From: Spirochaetaceae bacterium
GTDB taxonomy: Bacteria > Spirochaetota > Spirochaetia > Treponematales > Rectinemataceae
NCBI GenBank assembly: GCA_025358255.1
Contig: JANYKC010000095.1
Span: 186,001-250,000 of the forward strand
Direction of reading: 5' to 3'
DNA length: 64,000 nucleotides
Shown here piece by piece: positions 7,886-15,991 of this stretch. Each line of letters starts with the position of its first letter. The stretch's first letter is position 1. The notes beneath the pieces were generated by a model. It was not told where the DNA came from, made no database searches, and worked only from the letters and a program-made list of their open reading frames with translations. Position numbers and translations under genes: made by a program.

Positions 7886-9088
7886 TTGGACGACAAGAAA
7901 AAGCAGGCTTATACCTTCCTCGTGATCCTCGGCATCGTGAGCCTTTTTTCCGACCTCACCTACGAAGGCGCACGCAGCATCGTCGGCCCCTACCTCCTCC
8001 TTTTGGGCGCATCGGCCGCGACCGTGGGCTTCGTCTCGGGGCTGGGCGAATTCATCGGCTACGCACTCCGCCTGGTGACGGGCTACATCAGCGACCGCAC
8101 GAAACGCTACTGGCTCCTGACCATCATCGGGTATGCGATCAACCTTGTGGCCATACCTGCCTTGGCCCTTGCCCCAGGATACGGCTGGATCTTCGCCTGC
8201 GGCCTCATCGTGCTTGAGCGCTTCGGCAAGGCGGTACGGAACCCGGCCAAGTCCACGATAGCCTCATTCGCGGCGGCTGAGGTCGGGGCCGGGAAGGGTT
8301 TTGCCCTCCAGGAGGCGATGGACCAGATCGGCGCCTGCCTTGGTCCCCTCATGCTCTTCGTGGTGCTGACAGTCAAGGGAGGCGATGGAGGACCGTCGGC
8401 TTACGCCCTCTGCTTTGTCATCCTCGGCATCCCTGCCCTCCTTGCCCTAGGGACCCTCCTGCTTGCCCGGAGCCGCTACCCCCGTCCCCACGAGTTCGAG
8501 AAGGACCGCCCGGAGGGCGATGGGAAGGGACTCGACAAGGCCTATTGGTTCTATCTCGTCGGCATAGCCTTCCTGGCCGCCGGTTTCGCAGACTTCCCCC
8601 TCATGGCCTTCCACTTCACGAAAAAAAGCCTGATGGCGCCCAGCCTCGTGCCGGTCATGTACTCGGTGGCCATGGGCGTCGACGCCGCCGCGGCCCTCTT
8701 TTTCGGTCGCATGTACGACCGCAAGGGCATGAAGGCCATCATCGTGGCTTCCTGCGTCTCTGCTTTCTTCGCGCCTTTTGTCTTCCTCGGGAACTCGGCA
8801 GGTCTCGCCGTGGCAGGCGTGGTGCTCTGGGGAATCGGCATGGGAGCCCAGGAATCCATCCTTAAGGCAGCGGTGACGACCATGGTGCCCAAGAACAAGC
8901 GCGGCACCGCCTTCGGGATCTTCAACACGGGCTTCGGCCTCTTCTGGTTCGCCGGGTCCTGGCTCATGGGCATACTTTACGACAGGTCTCTCCCAGCGCT
9001 CGTAGCATTCTCTGTGCTGGCCCAACTTGCCGCGCTCCCCTTCTTCTTCGCGACGAAGCGCCGCATGAAGCCGATAGCCAAGGCATAG
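7886..9088 (+). CDS. MFS transporter, 12 membrane helices
   Basis: About 400 residues from the TTG at 7886, preceded by a G-rich GGGGGCG. ATG codons further upstream in this frame lie inside the ribbon-helix-helix gene and add a non-hydrophobic leader. Twelve hydrophobic segments are visible, with the major-facilitator loop motif G-Y-I-S-D-R-T-K-R between helices 2 and 3, its second-half counterpart G-R-M-Y-D-R-K-G-M-K, and E-R-F-G-K-A-V-R-N-P after helix 4. It probably acts as a proton-coupled exporter or importer in the inner membrane. Two adjacent genes on one strand, 16 bases apart, point to an operon with the Cys/His ribbon-helix-helix protein, so the substrate may be a metal complex or a compound sensed by that protein. 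The substrate class is not identifiable by eye. Confidence 0.85.
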   Translation: MDDKKKQAYTFLVILGIVSLFSDLTYEGARSIVGPYLLLLGASAATVGFVSGLGEFIGYALRLVTGYISDRTKRYWLLTIIGYAINLVAIPALALAPGYGWIFACGLIVLERFGKAVRNPAKSTIASFAAAEVGAGKGFALQEAMDQIGACLGPLMLFVVLTVKGGDGGPSAYALCFVILGIPALLALGTLLLARSRYPRPHEFEKDRPEGDGKGLDKAYWFYLVGIAFLAAGFADFPLMAFHFTKKSLMAPSLVPVMYSVAMGVDAAAALFFGRMYDRKGMKAIIVASCVSAFFAPFVFLGNSAGLAVAGVVLWGIGMGAQESILKAAVTTMVPKNKRGTAFGIFNTGFGLFWFAGSWLMGILYDRSLPALVAFSVLAQLAALPFFFATKRRMKPIAKA

Positions 9089-9576
9089 CGGCTCGTTCGA
9101 GCGGCTTACGCGGAAGGGGGCTTGCCTGGACCTTTTTAGACAATGGTCGGCGAGTCTCAACCCACAAGGACGGCATGCGGGAAGCTGCCACGGGGCATCA
9201 CTGGCCCGGCAAATGCGGCGCGCGGGAAGGACCTCGGGGAGAGGGGAACGGCATGGCCGCGTGCGGCTATGGCGTTGAAGGACATCCATGGTCGGGCGAG
9301 GCCGCCAGCTTGCCGCCAATGGCACGGCAACCAAGGCTTTCCTTTTTTCGTCCCGATGACGGGGAGTGAACTGCAGCTAATTGCCCGTATCCATTGGTGG
9401 AGCCCCGCCCGGGCTTTCGTGGCAAGCAGCGGCGCCGCGGGTGCTGGGTTCTTGGAATGCGCAGAAGCCTAGGGCTTCTGCGACGCCAGGCGCCAGAGCG
9501 ACTGGCGAGGCCCCGCGGATCAAGTCCTTAAAAGTACGATCATGCCCCACCTCGGGACGTGGCCCGGAGCTTCGGT
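9089..9576. other. Gene-free interval with stacked hairpins
   Basis: 488 bases between the MFS gene and the metal ABC ATPase, without a convincing coding frame. It holds a perfect 10-base-pair hairpin with a 3-base loop (9460-9469 with 9473-9482), followed after eight bases by a 6-base-pair hairpin (9491-9496 with 9502-9507). Neither is followed by a T run, so they are not typical terminators. It could be an untranslated RNA or the remains of a lost gene; I recognise no riboswitch or tRNA. Confidence 0.4.
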
Positions 9577-10353
9577 TCATTCCCCGTCATGGCAGCCATC
9601 ATGCTCGCGGCCGACAGCCACCAATCCTCCCTCGCGGTAGCGTCCCACTATGCCGAAGGTCGCAAGCAGGGCCGCCGGTTCAAGCACTTCGCTTGAAGGC
9701 CCGTAGGCGACGACACGGTGCGCCAGGAGCATCGTCATGTCGCAGGCCCCCGCCTCGTCGATGTCATGGGTCGCCACGATGCAGGCGGCCCCGGCATCGG
9801 CGGTGGCTCGCACGAGACGGCGATAGGTCTCGACGGCGGGCGCGTCCAGGTTCGAGGCCGGCTCGTCCAGGAGGATGAGGTCGGCGCGGCGGGCGAGCGC
9901 CTGCGCGATGAAGACGCGTTGGCGCTGGCCTCCGGAGAGGCGGCTCAAGGGGAGGTCGGCGAACTTGGTCACACCCATCGCCTCGATGGCCGCCCAGACA
10001 GCCTCCTCGTCCTCGCTTCCGAGTTTTCCAAGGAGCCCGTGGGAGCTGAAGCGCCCCATGCGCACCACGTCGGCGGCGCGCAAGGGCAGGGCCATGCCGG
10101 AAGGATGGAACTGCCCAAGATAGGCCACGCGCGAGGGCATGGAGAGGGGCGGCTTTCCGAGGATGGCCACCTCGCCCAGTATCGGAGGCAGGAGGCCGGC
10201 AAGGGTCTTGAGGAGGGTCGACTTTCCCGAGCCGTTGATGCCCACGAGGGCGCAGGTCTGGCCGGCAGCCAGCTCCAGGTCGATGCCCGGAACGATCACT
10301 TCGCTCCCGTAACCCACCGATAGCCCCCGCGAGAGGACGGCCATTTCACGCAT
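9577..10353 (-). CDS. Zinc/manganese ABC transporter ATP-binding protein (ZnuC/MntB type)
   Basis: 258-residue ATPase of a metal ABC importer. Walker A is G-I-N-G-S-G-K-S-T-L-L-K, the signature is L-S-G-G-Q-R-Q-R-V-F-I-A-Q-A-L-A and Walker B L-I-L-L-D-E-P-A-S-N-L-D; the Q-loop (Y-L-G-Q) and switch His (A-T-H-D-I-D-E) are present. The ATG at 10353 overlaps the permease stop by eight bases, which fits translational coupling; the 48 extra residues of the longer frame are a shadow of the permease. It is last in the three-gene operon binding lipoprotein - permease - ATPase and powers uptake of Zn2+ or Mn2+/Fe2+ through the adjacent permease. Confidence 0.93.
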   Translation of the reverse strand: MREMAVLSRGLSVGYGSEVIVPGIDLELAAGQTCALVGINGSGKSTLLKTLAGLLPPILGEVAILGKPPLSMPSRVAYLGQFHPSGMALPLRAADVVRMGRFSSHGLLGKLGSEDEEAVWAAIEAMGVTKFADLPLSRLSGGQRQRVFIAQALARRADLILLDEPASNLDAPAVETYRRLVRATADAGAACIVATHDIDEAGACDMTMLLAHRVVAYGPSSEVLEPAALLATFGIVGRYREGGLVAVGREHDGCHDGE

Positions 10354-11200
10354 GGTGGGGGTCCTCACGGCTGGCCGCCCTGCCTTTCTCGCCCAAGCGT
10401 CTCGCCGAGAAGAGCACGAAGAAGATGAGGGAAGCCACGAGGGTGATCGAAGCCCCGGCGGCCAGGTCGAGCCAGTAGCTGGCCAGGAGGCCCGCATAGA
10501 CGGAGAACGCGCCTATCGCCGTCGCTCCTGCGATCATCCCTCCGATGCGGCGCGCGAAGAGGGCAGCGCTCGCGGCCGGCGCAAGGAGCATGCCGAAGAC
10601 AAGGAGTGTGCCTACGGTCTTGAAGGACACGACGACAGTCAGGGCTATCATCCCGAGCATGATCCCATGGAAGAGCCTGGACGAGAAACCCGAGGCATCG
10701 GCCTGCTCGTTGCCGAAGCACAGGAGGAGGAAGGGCCGGTAGCAAAGTGCCGCGAGGAAGGCGATCGCCGATGTGGCCGCGAGCTGGATGAGGATCTCGC
10801 CCGCCGTGATCCCGAGGATCTCCCCGAAGAGGATGCGCACAAGGTCGCCGGAAAAGGATCGGGAGCGGGAGACGATCGCCACCCCGAGGGCGAGCATCGC
10901 GACAAAGAGGAGGCCAATGGCGGTGTCGGATGAAAGGCTTGATTTCCTGGTCACGAGGCTGATGCCCAGGATCATGACGATGGCGCCTCCAGCCGCCCCT
11001 ACCATTCCAGGCAGCCCGAGGAGGACGGCTATGGCCACGCCGGGAAGGACACCATGGCCCAGCGCGTCTCCGATGAAGGCCAAGCCCCGCAGGACCACGA
11101 AGGTTCCCACGATGCCGCAGGCCACGGAGACGAGGAGGCCCGCCACGAAGGCGTTCTGCATGAAGACATTCGAGGCGAAGGGCGCGACGAGGAAGTCCAT
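10346..11200 (-). CDS. Zinc/manganese ABC transporter permease (ABC-3 family)
   Basis: 284 residues with about eight membrane helices. The N-terminal segment R-G-L-A-F-I-G-D-A-L-G-H-G-V-L-P-G-V is the ABC-3 family hallmark (S/G-D-A-x-x-H-x-V-L-P-G) shared by ZnuB, MntC and TroC. The middle gene of the operon: its ATG lies four bases after the binding-protein stop, and its end overlaps the ATPase start. It forms the inner-membrane channel for metal handed over by the TroA-like lipoprotein. Confidence 0.92.
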   Translation of the reverse strand: MDFLVAPFASNVFMQNAFVAGLLVSVACGIVGTFVVLRGLAFIGDALGHGVLPGVAIAVLLGLPGMVGAAGGAIVMILGISLVTRKSSLSSDTAIGLLFVAMLALGVAIVSRSRSFSGDLVRILFGEILGITAGEILIQLAATSAIAFLAALCYRPFLLLCFGNEQADASGFSSRLFHGIMLGMIALTVVVSFKTVGTLLVFGMLLAPAASAALFARRIGGMIAGATAIGAFSVYAGLLASYWLDLAAGASITLVASLIFFVLFSARRLGEKGRAASREDPHHA

Positions 11201-11204
11201 GCGG

Positions 11205-12149
11205 CTATTGTAGACTGTCGACCACGGTCATGGCGAGGGTCCGCTCGAACTCGACGTAACCGCCCTTTTCGGGGAGGAGGTGGGTAGCCAGGGGCACGGC
11301 ACGGACGCCGGTCTCCTGGGCAAGGGCGAGGACCAGCTGCTTCGAGGTCCCGGTTTCGGTGAAGATGACCGGGACCCCGTTGCGGGCGATGAGGACCTTG
11401 AGTTCGGCAAGCCAGGAGGCCGAGGCCTCGGCTTCCGAGGAAAGGCTCGGGACCAAGGCCCCAACGAGGCGGAAACCGTAACGCTTCGCGAAATATCCCA
11501 GCGATTCATGGCCGGTGACGAGCACGCGCCGCCCTGCCGGCAGCGCCGCGACACGTTGGGCGATCTGGGCATCCAGCGCATCAAGGCTTTTTGCCATCGC
11601 GCCCGCCTTCGCGGCCACGTCGAGGCCCAGGACTTCCGCGATCCGCGGCGCGAGGGCCAGGACGACGGCCTTCATCGCCGAGGGATCCGTCCAGAGGTGG
11701 GGATCCTGCGCGCCCTTGGCCTGGTCGGGATCCTGGCCAGGGATGCCCTCGCCCTCCCCCACCACCCTGACCGTGACATGGTCCGCCGCCACGAAAAAGG
11801 GCCGCCCTTCCCCGCGTGCCCGATCAAGGGACTTGCCCAGCCCGCCCTCGAGGCCAAGGCCGTTCACCACGACCAGGTCGGCGTGCATCAAGGCTTCCAC
11901 GTCGCGGGCCGAGGGTTCCCATTCATGGATGTCAAGGCCGTTGGGCACGAGGACTCGGACTTCCGCCGCGCCTTCCACAAGGTCCTGGACCACCGAGCCA
12001 AGGATGGCATAGGAGACCACGATGGCTTTCCGGCTGCCCGCGGGAGGAACCCTCAGGGCCTCGCGACGGGGCAGGCAAGCCGATGACAGGGTGGCAGCCG
12101 CAAGGAGGGCGAGCATCTGGACGCAAAGGCAGGATGAAGCTCGTTTCAT
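11205..12149 (-). CDS. TroA/ZnuA-type metal-binding lipoprotein
   Basis: 314 residues. N-terminal lipoprotein signal (basic M-K-R, hydrophobic stretch, lipobox L-S-S-A-C near residue 24). Metal ligands of cluster A-I binding proteins are visible: D-I-H-E-W-E-P near residue 64, D-P-H-L-W-T-D-P near residue 140, T-G-H-E-S-L-G-Y-F near residue 203 and the C-terminal E-T-G-T-S. The flexible loop before the second His is acidic (G-E-G-E-G) and not His-rich, which is more like TroA/MntA than ZnuA; zinc and manganese both remain possible. It captures metal in the periplasm or at the outer face of the inner membrane. The ATG at 12149 is preceded by no Shine-Dalgarno sequence but by a TAATAT -10 seven bases upstream that overlaps a palindrome, so metal-dependent repression is likely. 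Confidence 0.92.
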   Translation of the reverse strand: MKRASSCLCVQMLALLAAATLSSACLPRREALRVPPAGSRKAIVVSYAILGSVVQDLVEGAAEVRVLVPNGLDIHEWEPSARDVEALMHADLVVVNGLGLEGGLGKSLDRARGEGRPFFVAADHVTVRVVGEGEGIPGQDPDQAKGAQDPHLWTDPSAMKAVVLALAPRIAEVLGLDVAAKAGAMAKSLDALDAQIAQRVAALPAGRRVLVTGHESLGYFAKRYGFRLVGALVPSLSSEAEASASWLAELKVLIARNGVPVIFTETGTSKQLVLALAQETGVRAVPLATHLLPEKGGYVEFERTLAMTVVDSLQ

Positions 12150-12156
12150 TGGGAAA

Positions 12157-12185
12157 ATATTACAAAGTAATACGAGACTGGTCAA
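12157..12185 (-). promoter_or_regulatory. Promoter of the metal ABC operon
   Basis: On the minus strand TTGACC (12180-12185), a 17-base spacer, TAATAT (12157-12162), then the troA-like ATG seven bases later. There is no ribosome-binding site between them. Confidence 0.6.
12158..12172. promoter_or_regulatory. Palindromic operator over the metal-transport promoter
   Basis: TATTAC-AAA-GTAATA, perfect 6-base arms with a 3-base centre, AT-rich in a GC-rich chromosome. It overlaps the -10 of the metal ABC operon, the position expected for a Zur, Fur, MntR or TroR-type repressor. The regulator gene is not in this window. Confidence 0.6.
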
Positions 12186-12198
12186 TAAGGATCGGCGC

Positions 12199-12228
12199 TT
12201 TACCGCCCTCGACCCTCGGGAGTATAGT
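12199..12228 (+). promoter_or_regulatory. Promoter giving a leaderless start at 12234
   Basis: TTTACC (12199-12204), an 18-base spacer and TATAGT (12223-12228); the ATG follows five bases later and no Shine-Dalgarno sequence fits. Confidence 0.5.
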
Positions 12229-12233
12229 CTGCC

Positions 12234-13091
12234 ATGATTTTGCGAGACCGATCGGACGGGCAACGCGTTTTTGCCCTGGGTCAATACAACTCCGTCATGC
12301 CCTACGTCATGCGCGGACGCAACGAGTCCGCCGTCTATTTCGCCACGGACATCGACGTCGAAAACGCGCTGCGCTACGTCAAGGCCAAGAACGCAGAGCT
12401 GGGTGAAAACCGCTACAGCCTCTTCGGCCTTTTCCTGGCGGCGGCGGTCAGGACGATGGTCCTCAAGCCCCACCTCAACCGATTCATCCATCGGCGGGGC
12501 GTCTACCAGAGGAAACGCCTCTCCTTCTCCTTCATTGTCAAGAAACGCATGACCGAGGACGCCGCCGAAGCGAACGCGAAGATCTATTTCGAGCGCGGGG
12601 ACACGATCGACGTGGTGATGGGACGCTTCAACACGGCGGTGGAAAAGGCGCGTGGCGAGGAGCTCCCTCCAGCGAGCCGGACGATACGCACCCTCCAGGG
12701 GGTGCCCGGCGGCAAGGCCGCCTTCACGGCCCTGTTCCGCCTCCTGGACCGCTTCAACCTCGCGCCTTCAGGCCTCATCGATGACGATCCGCTTTTCACC
12801 TCGGCCTTCTTCGCCAACCTCGGAAGCATCGGCCTCGAGACGCCTTACCACCATCTCTACGAGTGGGGCACGGCCAGCCTCTTTATCGTCCTGGGGCGGA
12901 TGTTCATGAAAGAGGCGCCGCGCCATGGCGGCGCGGCGGGGGCGAAGCACTACATCACCTTCAAGGCCACGGTGGACGAGCGCATCGCGGACGGCATGTA
13001 TTTCGCCCACTCCCTGGCCCTCTTCAGCCGTTTCCTCCTCCATCCAGAACTGCTAGAAGGCCCGCCGGACCTGCCCGTCGTCGAGGGCTAG
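12234..13091 (+). CDS. Stand-alone CAT/E2-fold acyltransferase-like protein without the catalytic His
   Basis: 285 residues related to the catalytic domain of 2-oxo-acid dehydrogenase E2 and chloramphenicol acetyltransferase. It has no lipoyl or peripheral-subunit-binding domain and no E1/E3 genes nearby. In active members the end carries D-H-R-x-x-D-G (E2) or H-H-A-x-x-D-G (CAT), where the second-position His is the general base; here the motif near residue 255 is V-D-E-R-I-A-D-G-M, with Glu in place of His. The protein therefore probably lacks normal acyl transfer and may bind a ligand or serve as a scaffold, as is inferred for other CAT-fold proteins that lost the base. It is divergent from the metal ABC operon and overlaps the end of the convergent transporter gene by four bases. 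Confidence 0.7.
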   Translation: MILRDRSDGQRVFALGQYNSVMPYVMRGRNESAVYFATDIDVENALRYVKAKNAELGENRYSLFGLFLAAAVRTMVLKPHLNRFIHRRGVYQRKRLSFSFIVKKRMTEDAAEANAKIYFERGDTIDVVMGRFNTAVEKARGEELPPASRTIRTLQGVPGGKAAFTALFRLLDRFNLAPSGLIDDDPLFTSAFFANLGSIGLETPYHHLYEWGTASLFIVLGRMFMKEAPRHGGAAGAKHYITFKATVDERIADGMYFAHSLALFSRFLLHPELLEGPPDLPVVEG

Positions 13092-14449
13092 GACCCGGCA
13101 TTTTTCGCGGCCATGGCCTCCTCGTAGGACTTCTCCGTGATCGGGTAGAACTCGATGAGGACCATCGCGGCGAAGAGGACAAAGGCAGGCAAGGGACCGG
13201 CGAGGAAGCGGATCGCGAGCCTGGCCCCCGGGCCTTGGCCGGCGTTGGGGACAAAGTGGCCGAGCGAGAGCACGAAGCCCACGAAGAGGAAGGCCAGGGC
13301 CTGGCCCACCTTGGACGTGAGAAGCCACATCCCGTAGAAAGCGCCCTCGTTCCGGTTGCCCGTCCTAACTGCGTCCATCTCGATGGCGTCCGGAACCATG
13401 GCGTAAGGCGCCACGTAGCCGAAGCCGACACCGATGCCGCCGTAGACCATCATCGCCAGGAAGAAGCCCGGCCCCAGCCGATGGCCGAGGAAGAACAGGA
13501 TGAGGCCGGTCGTGGCCAGGACGAAGAAGCAGATCTGGTAGGTCCGCTTCTTGCCGATCCGTTTGGAGACGACGACGGAGATGGGGATGCAGGCGATCGC
13601 GGTGACGAGGAGGATGGCCATCGCGTACATGATGAGGTCCTCGCGCACGTAGATGTACTGGAAATAGTAGGCGATCACGCTCTGCAGGAAGGCGATGCCG
13701 ATGAGGTTGAGGGCGTAGGTGACGAGTACGATGACATAGGGCTTGTTGCTGAACACAGAGAGGTAGGTCCTGGCGATGCTGCCCTTCGCCCTTGGCGTCC
13801 TCGAGTGGTCGGGCTCCCGGACCGAGAGGGCCGTGATCATCGCGCTGATGAGCATGACAAGGCCGATGACAAGGCCCGCCATCGAATAGCCGCGGCTCTT
13901 GTCCCCGCCGTTGGCGCCGCCCATGGCGCTGATGATGGGCTGGACGGCCACGCCGCCCAAGAGGGTGCCCACGCCCGCGAAGACAAAGCGGTAGCCGTTG
14001 AGGCTCGTGCGCTCGTTGTAGTCCTTCGTGAGCTCAGGGGTGAGGGAGGAATAGGGGATGTTGACCACCGAGTAGACCATGTTCAAGGCGATGAAGGCGC
14101 AGGCGCCCCAGGCCGTGAGGAGTCCGACGCCCTTGAGGTGGGGGTTCGTGAAGAAGAACCACATGGCGAGGCACAGGGGAATGGCCCCGAGGAAGATGTA
14201 GGGACGGCGCCTGCCCCAGCGGGTGCGCGTGTTGTCCGAGAGGTAACCGAGGATGGGGTCCCAGGCCGCGTCGCAGAGCTTGCCGACCATCGCGATCGCG
14301 CCCGCGATCGCCGCGGGTATCCCGACGGTGTCGGTGAGGTAGATCATCGCGTAGAAGCCGAGGGCCGTGAAGAAGAGGTTTCCCCCGAGGTCGCAGACGC
14401 CGAAGCCGAGCTTGGTCCGGACGGACAGTCTTCCAGTGGTATCGCTCAT
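13088..14449 (-). CDS. GPH-family (MelB-type) sugar:cation symporter
   Basis: 453 residues, twelve membrane helices. The opening T-K-L-G-F-G-V-C-D-L-G-G-N and Y-L-T-D-T-V-G are typical of glycoside-pentoside-hexuronide symporters, as are D-P-I-L-G-Y-L-S-D-N-T-R-T-R-W-G-R-R-R-P (cation/sugar site on helix 2 and following loop) and N-I-P-Y-S-S-L-T-P-E. The ATG at 14449 has GGGAGGC upstream; the very long frame continuing to 15481 is a shadow of the dehydrogenase gene. It is the last gene of the seven-gene catabolic operon and is the obvious importer of its substrate: a sugar, uronate or cyclitol taken up with Na+ or H+. Confidence 0.9.
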   Translation of the reverse strand: MSDTTGRLSVRTKLGFGVCDLGGNLFFTALGFYAMIYLTDTVGIPAAIAGAIAMVGKLCDAAWDPILGYLSDNTRTRWGRRRPYIFLGAIPLCLAMWFFFTNPHLKGVGLLTAWGACAFIALNMVYSVVNIPYSSLTPELTKDYNERTSLNGYRFVFAGVGTLLGGVAVQPIISAMGGANGGDKSRGYSMAGLVIGLVMLISAMITALSVREPDHSRTPRAKGSIARTYLSVFSNKPYVIVLVTYALNLIGIAFLQSVIAYYFQYIYVREDLIMYAMAILLVTAIACIPISVVVSKRIGKKRTYQICFFVLATTGLILFFLGHRLGPGFFLAMMVYGGIGVGFGYVAPYAMVPDAIEMDAVRTGNRNEGAFYGMWLLTSKVGQALAFLFVGFVLSLGHFVPNAGQGPGARLAIRFLAGPLPAFVLFAAMVLIEFYPITEKSYEEAMAAKNAGS

Positions 14450-14463
14450 CGTGCCTCCCCTTG

Positions 14464-15981
14464 TCAGATCATGCCATCCCAGCTGTTGCGGACCTTGGCC
14501 TCCTTGGCCTCCTCCTCCGAGAACCAGTGGGTCGTGACGGTCTTCAGCTCGGTGAAGAAGCGGACGCCGTCGCTGCCCATGGCGTGGAGGTCGCCGAAGA
14601 AGGAATGCTTCCGTCCGGTGAAGCCGAAGGTCCCGAGGGGCACGGGGATGCCCACGTTGATGCCGACCATGCCGCCGTGGGTCCGTCTCGCGAACTCGCG
14701 GGCGTAATGGCCGCTCTGCGTGTAGATCACCGAGCCGTTGCCGAATTCGTTGGCGTTCATGAGGGCCAGCCCTTCCTCGAAATCCTTCACGCGCTTCATG
14801 CACAGGACAGGGCCGAATACCTCCTGGTCGCCGATGTCCATGCCAGGCTTGACGTGGTCGAAAAGGGTGGCGCCCAGGTAGAACCCGCCCTCGAAACCGG
14901 GGACGACGCGGCCCCGTCCGTCGACGACAAGGCGGGCGCCCTCGGCGAGGCCCCTCTCGATCCAGGAGACGACGCTCTCGCGATGGGCGGCATTGACGAG
15001 GGGACCAAGCCTCGAGGCGGGGTCGTAGGCGGGACCGACAGGGAGGGCCTTGATGAGGCGCGCAAGGATGGCCACGAGCTCGTCCGCGACCGATTCCTCG
15101 ACCACGACCACAGGGAGGGCCATGCAGCGCTCGCCCGCGCAGCCGAAGGCCGCGTTCACGATGCCTGAGGCCGTCCGCTCGAGGGCGGCGTCCTTGAGGA
15201 CCAGGGCGTGGTTCTTGGCCTCGGTCAGGCACTGCACCCGCTTGCCGTTGGCCGCGGCGGTCTCGTAGATGTGGCGCCCTACCGCGGTCGAGCCGACGAA
15301 GGTCACGCCCGCTATGTCCGGATGGCGGAGGAGGATCTCGGCCTCCGCCCTCGAGCAGGTCACGAGGTTGAGGACGCCCGCAGGAAGGCCTGCCTCCTCC
15401 CAGAGCTCGATGATGCGGAGGGAGGTCCGGGGAGTGAAGCTCGCGGCCTTGAGGACGATGGTGTTGCCCGTGGCGATGCACAAGGGGACCATCCAGCCCA
15501 TCGGTATCATCGCCGGGAAGTTCCAGGGGACGATGCCGGCGAAGACGCCGACGGGCTCGAGGTACTGGGCCGTGTCATAGCCCGGGCTGCAGTTCATCAG
15601 GGCGGGCCGCGTCATGAGGTTGGGCGCCCCGCAGGCGAATTCGATCACCTCGGTCGCCTTGAGCACGTCGCCCTTGGCCTCGTCGAGGACCTTCCCGTGC
15701 TCGGTCGCCACAAGGAGGGTGAGCTCGTCGAGGTGGCTGTCCATGAGGGCCTTCATGCGGAAGAGGACCTGGGCGCGCGCGCCGGGAGGCAGGGCCGACC
15801 AGGCTGGGAAGGCCTTCCTGGCCGCGGCGATGGCCTCCTCGACCTCGGCGGCCGTGCACTGGGGTGCCCGGGCGGTCACCTTGCCCGTGGATGGATCATG
15901 GCAATTCATGTATTTTTCCGTCTTCGAGGTCCTGAAGGAACCGTCCGCGTAATAGCGGAGCGCCGGGGCGTCGCTGTCCAT
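14464..15981 (-). CDS. mmsA: Methylmalonate/malonate semialdehyde dehydrogenase family (MmsA/IolA)
   Basis: 505-residue NAD-dependent aldehyde dehydrogenase. Family hallmarks: G-V-F-A-G-I-V-P-W-N-F-P-A-M-I-P-M near residue 145, G-N-T-I-V-L-K, and the nucleophile in G-C-A-G-E-R-C-M-A-L-P near residue 285. In MmsA/IolA this enzyme converts malonate or methylmalonate semialdehyde to acetyl- or propionyl-CoA; it is the last step of inositol catabolism. The ATG at 15981 is chosen over GTG 15987 because AAAGGAG ends five bases before it. It follows the Gfo/Idh gene by ten bases within the operon. Given the absence of the inositol kinase and aldolase, its substrate could be another short carboxylated aldehyde such as malate semialdehyde (see findings). 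Confidence 0.88.
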   Translation of the reverse strand: MDSDAPALRYYADGSFRTSKTEKYMNCHDPSTGKVTARAPQCTAAEVEEAIAAARKAFPAWSALPPGARAQVLFRMKALMDSHLDELTLLVATEHGKVLDEAKGDVLKATEVIEFACGAPNLMTRPALMNCSPGYDTAQYLEPVGVFAGIVPWNFPAMIPMGWMVPLCIATGNTIVLKAASFTPRTSLRIIELWEEAGLPAGVLNLVTCSRAEAEILLRHPDIAGVTFVGSTAVGRHIYETAAANGKRVQCLTEAKNHALVLKDAALERTASGIVNAAFGCAGERCMALPVVVVEESVADELVAILARLIKALPVGPAYDPASRLGPLVNAAHRESVVSWIERGLAEGARLVVDGRGRVVPGFEGGFYLGATLFDHVKPGMDIGDQEVFGPVLCMKRVKDFEEGLALMNANEFGNGSVIYTQSGHYAREFARRTHGGMVGINVGIPVPLGTFGFTGRKHSFFGDLHAMGSDGVRFFTELKTVTTHWFSEEEAKEAKVRNSWDGMI

Positions 15982-15991
15982 GTCCACTCCT

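Noticed and set aside
9420-9510. Hairpin-rich stretch considered as a tRNA or terminator
   Set aside because: No T-loop (GGTTCGA) or acceptor stem can be built, and neither hairpin is followed by a T run on either strand.
12863-14707. 614-residue plus-strand open frame
   Set aside because: It runs antisense to the GPH symporter, is made of Arg/Gly/Asp/His-rich low-complexity sequence with no domain, and is a product of GC-rich codon bias in the real gene.
13088-15481. 797-residue reading of the symporter gene
   Set aside because: The first ~344 residues are Arg/Pro/Gly-rich out-of-frame translation of mmsA; the true start at 14449 has a ribosome-binding site and the normal family N-terminus.
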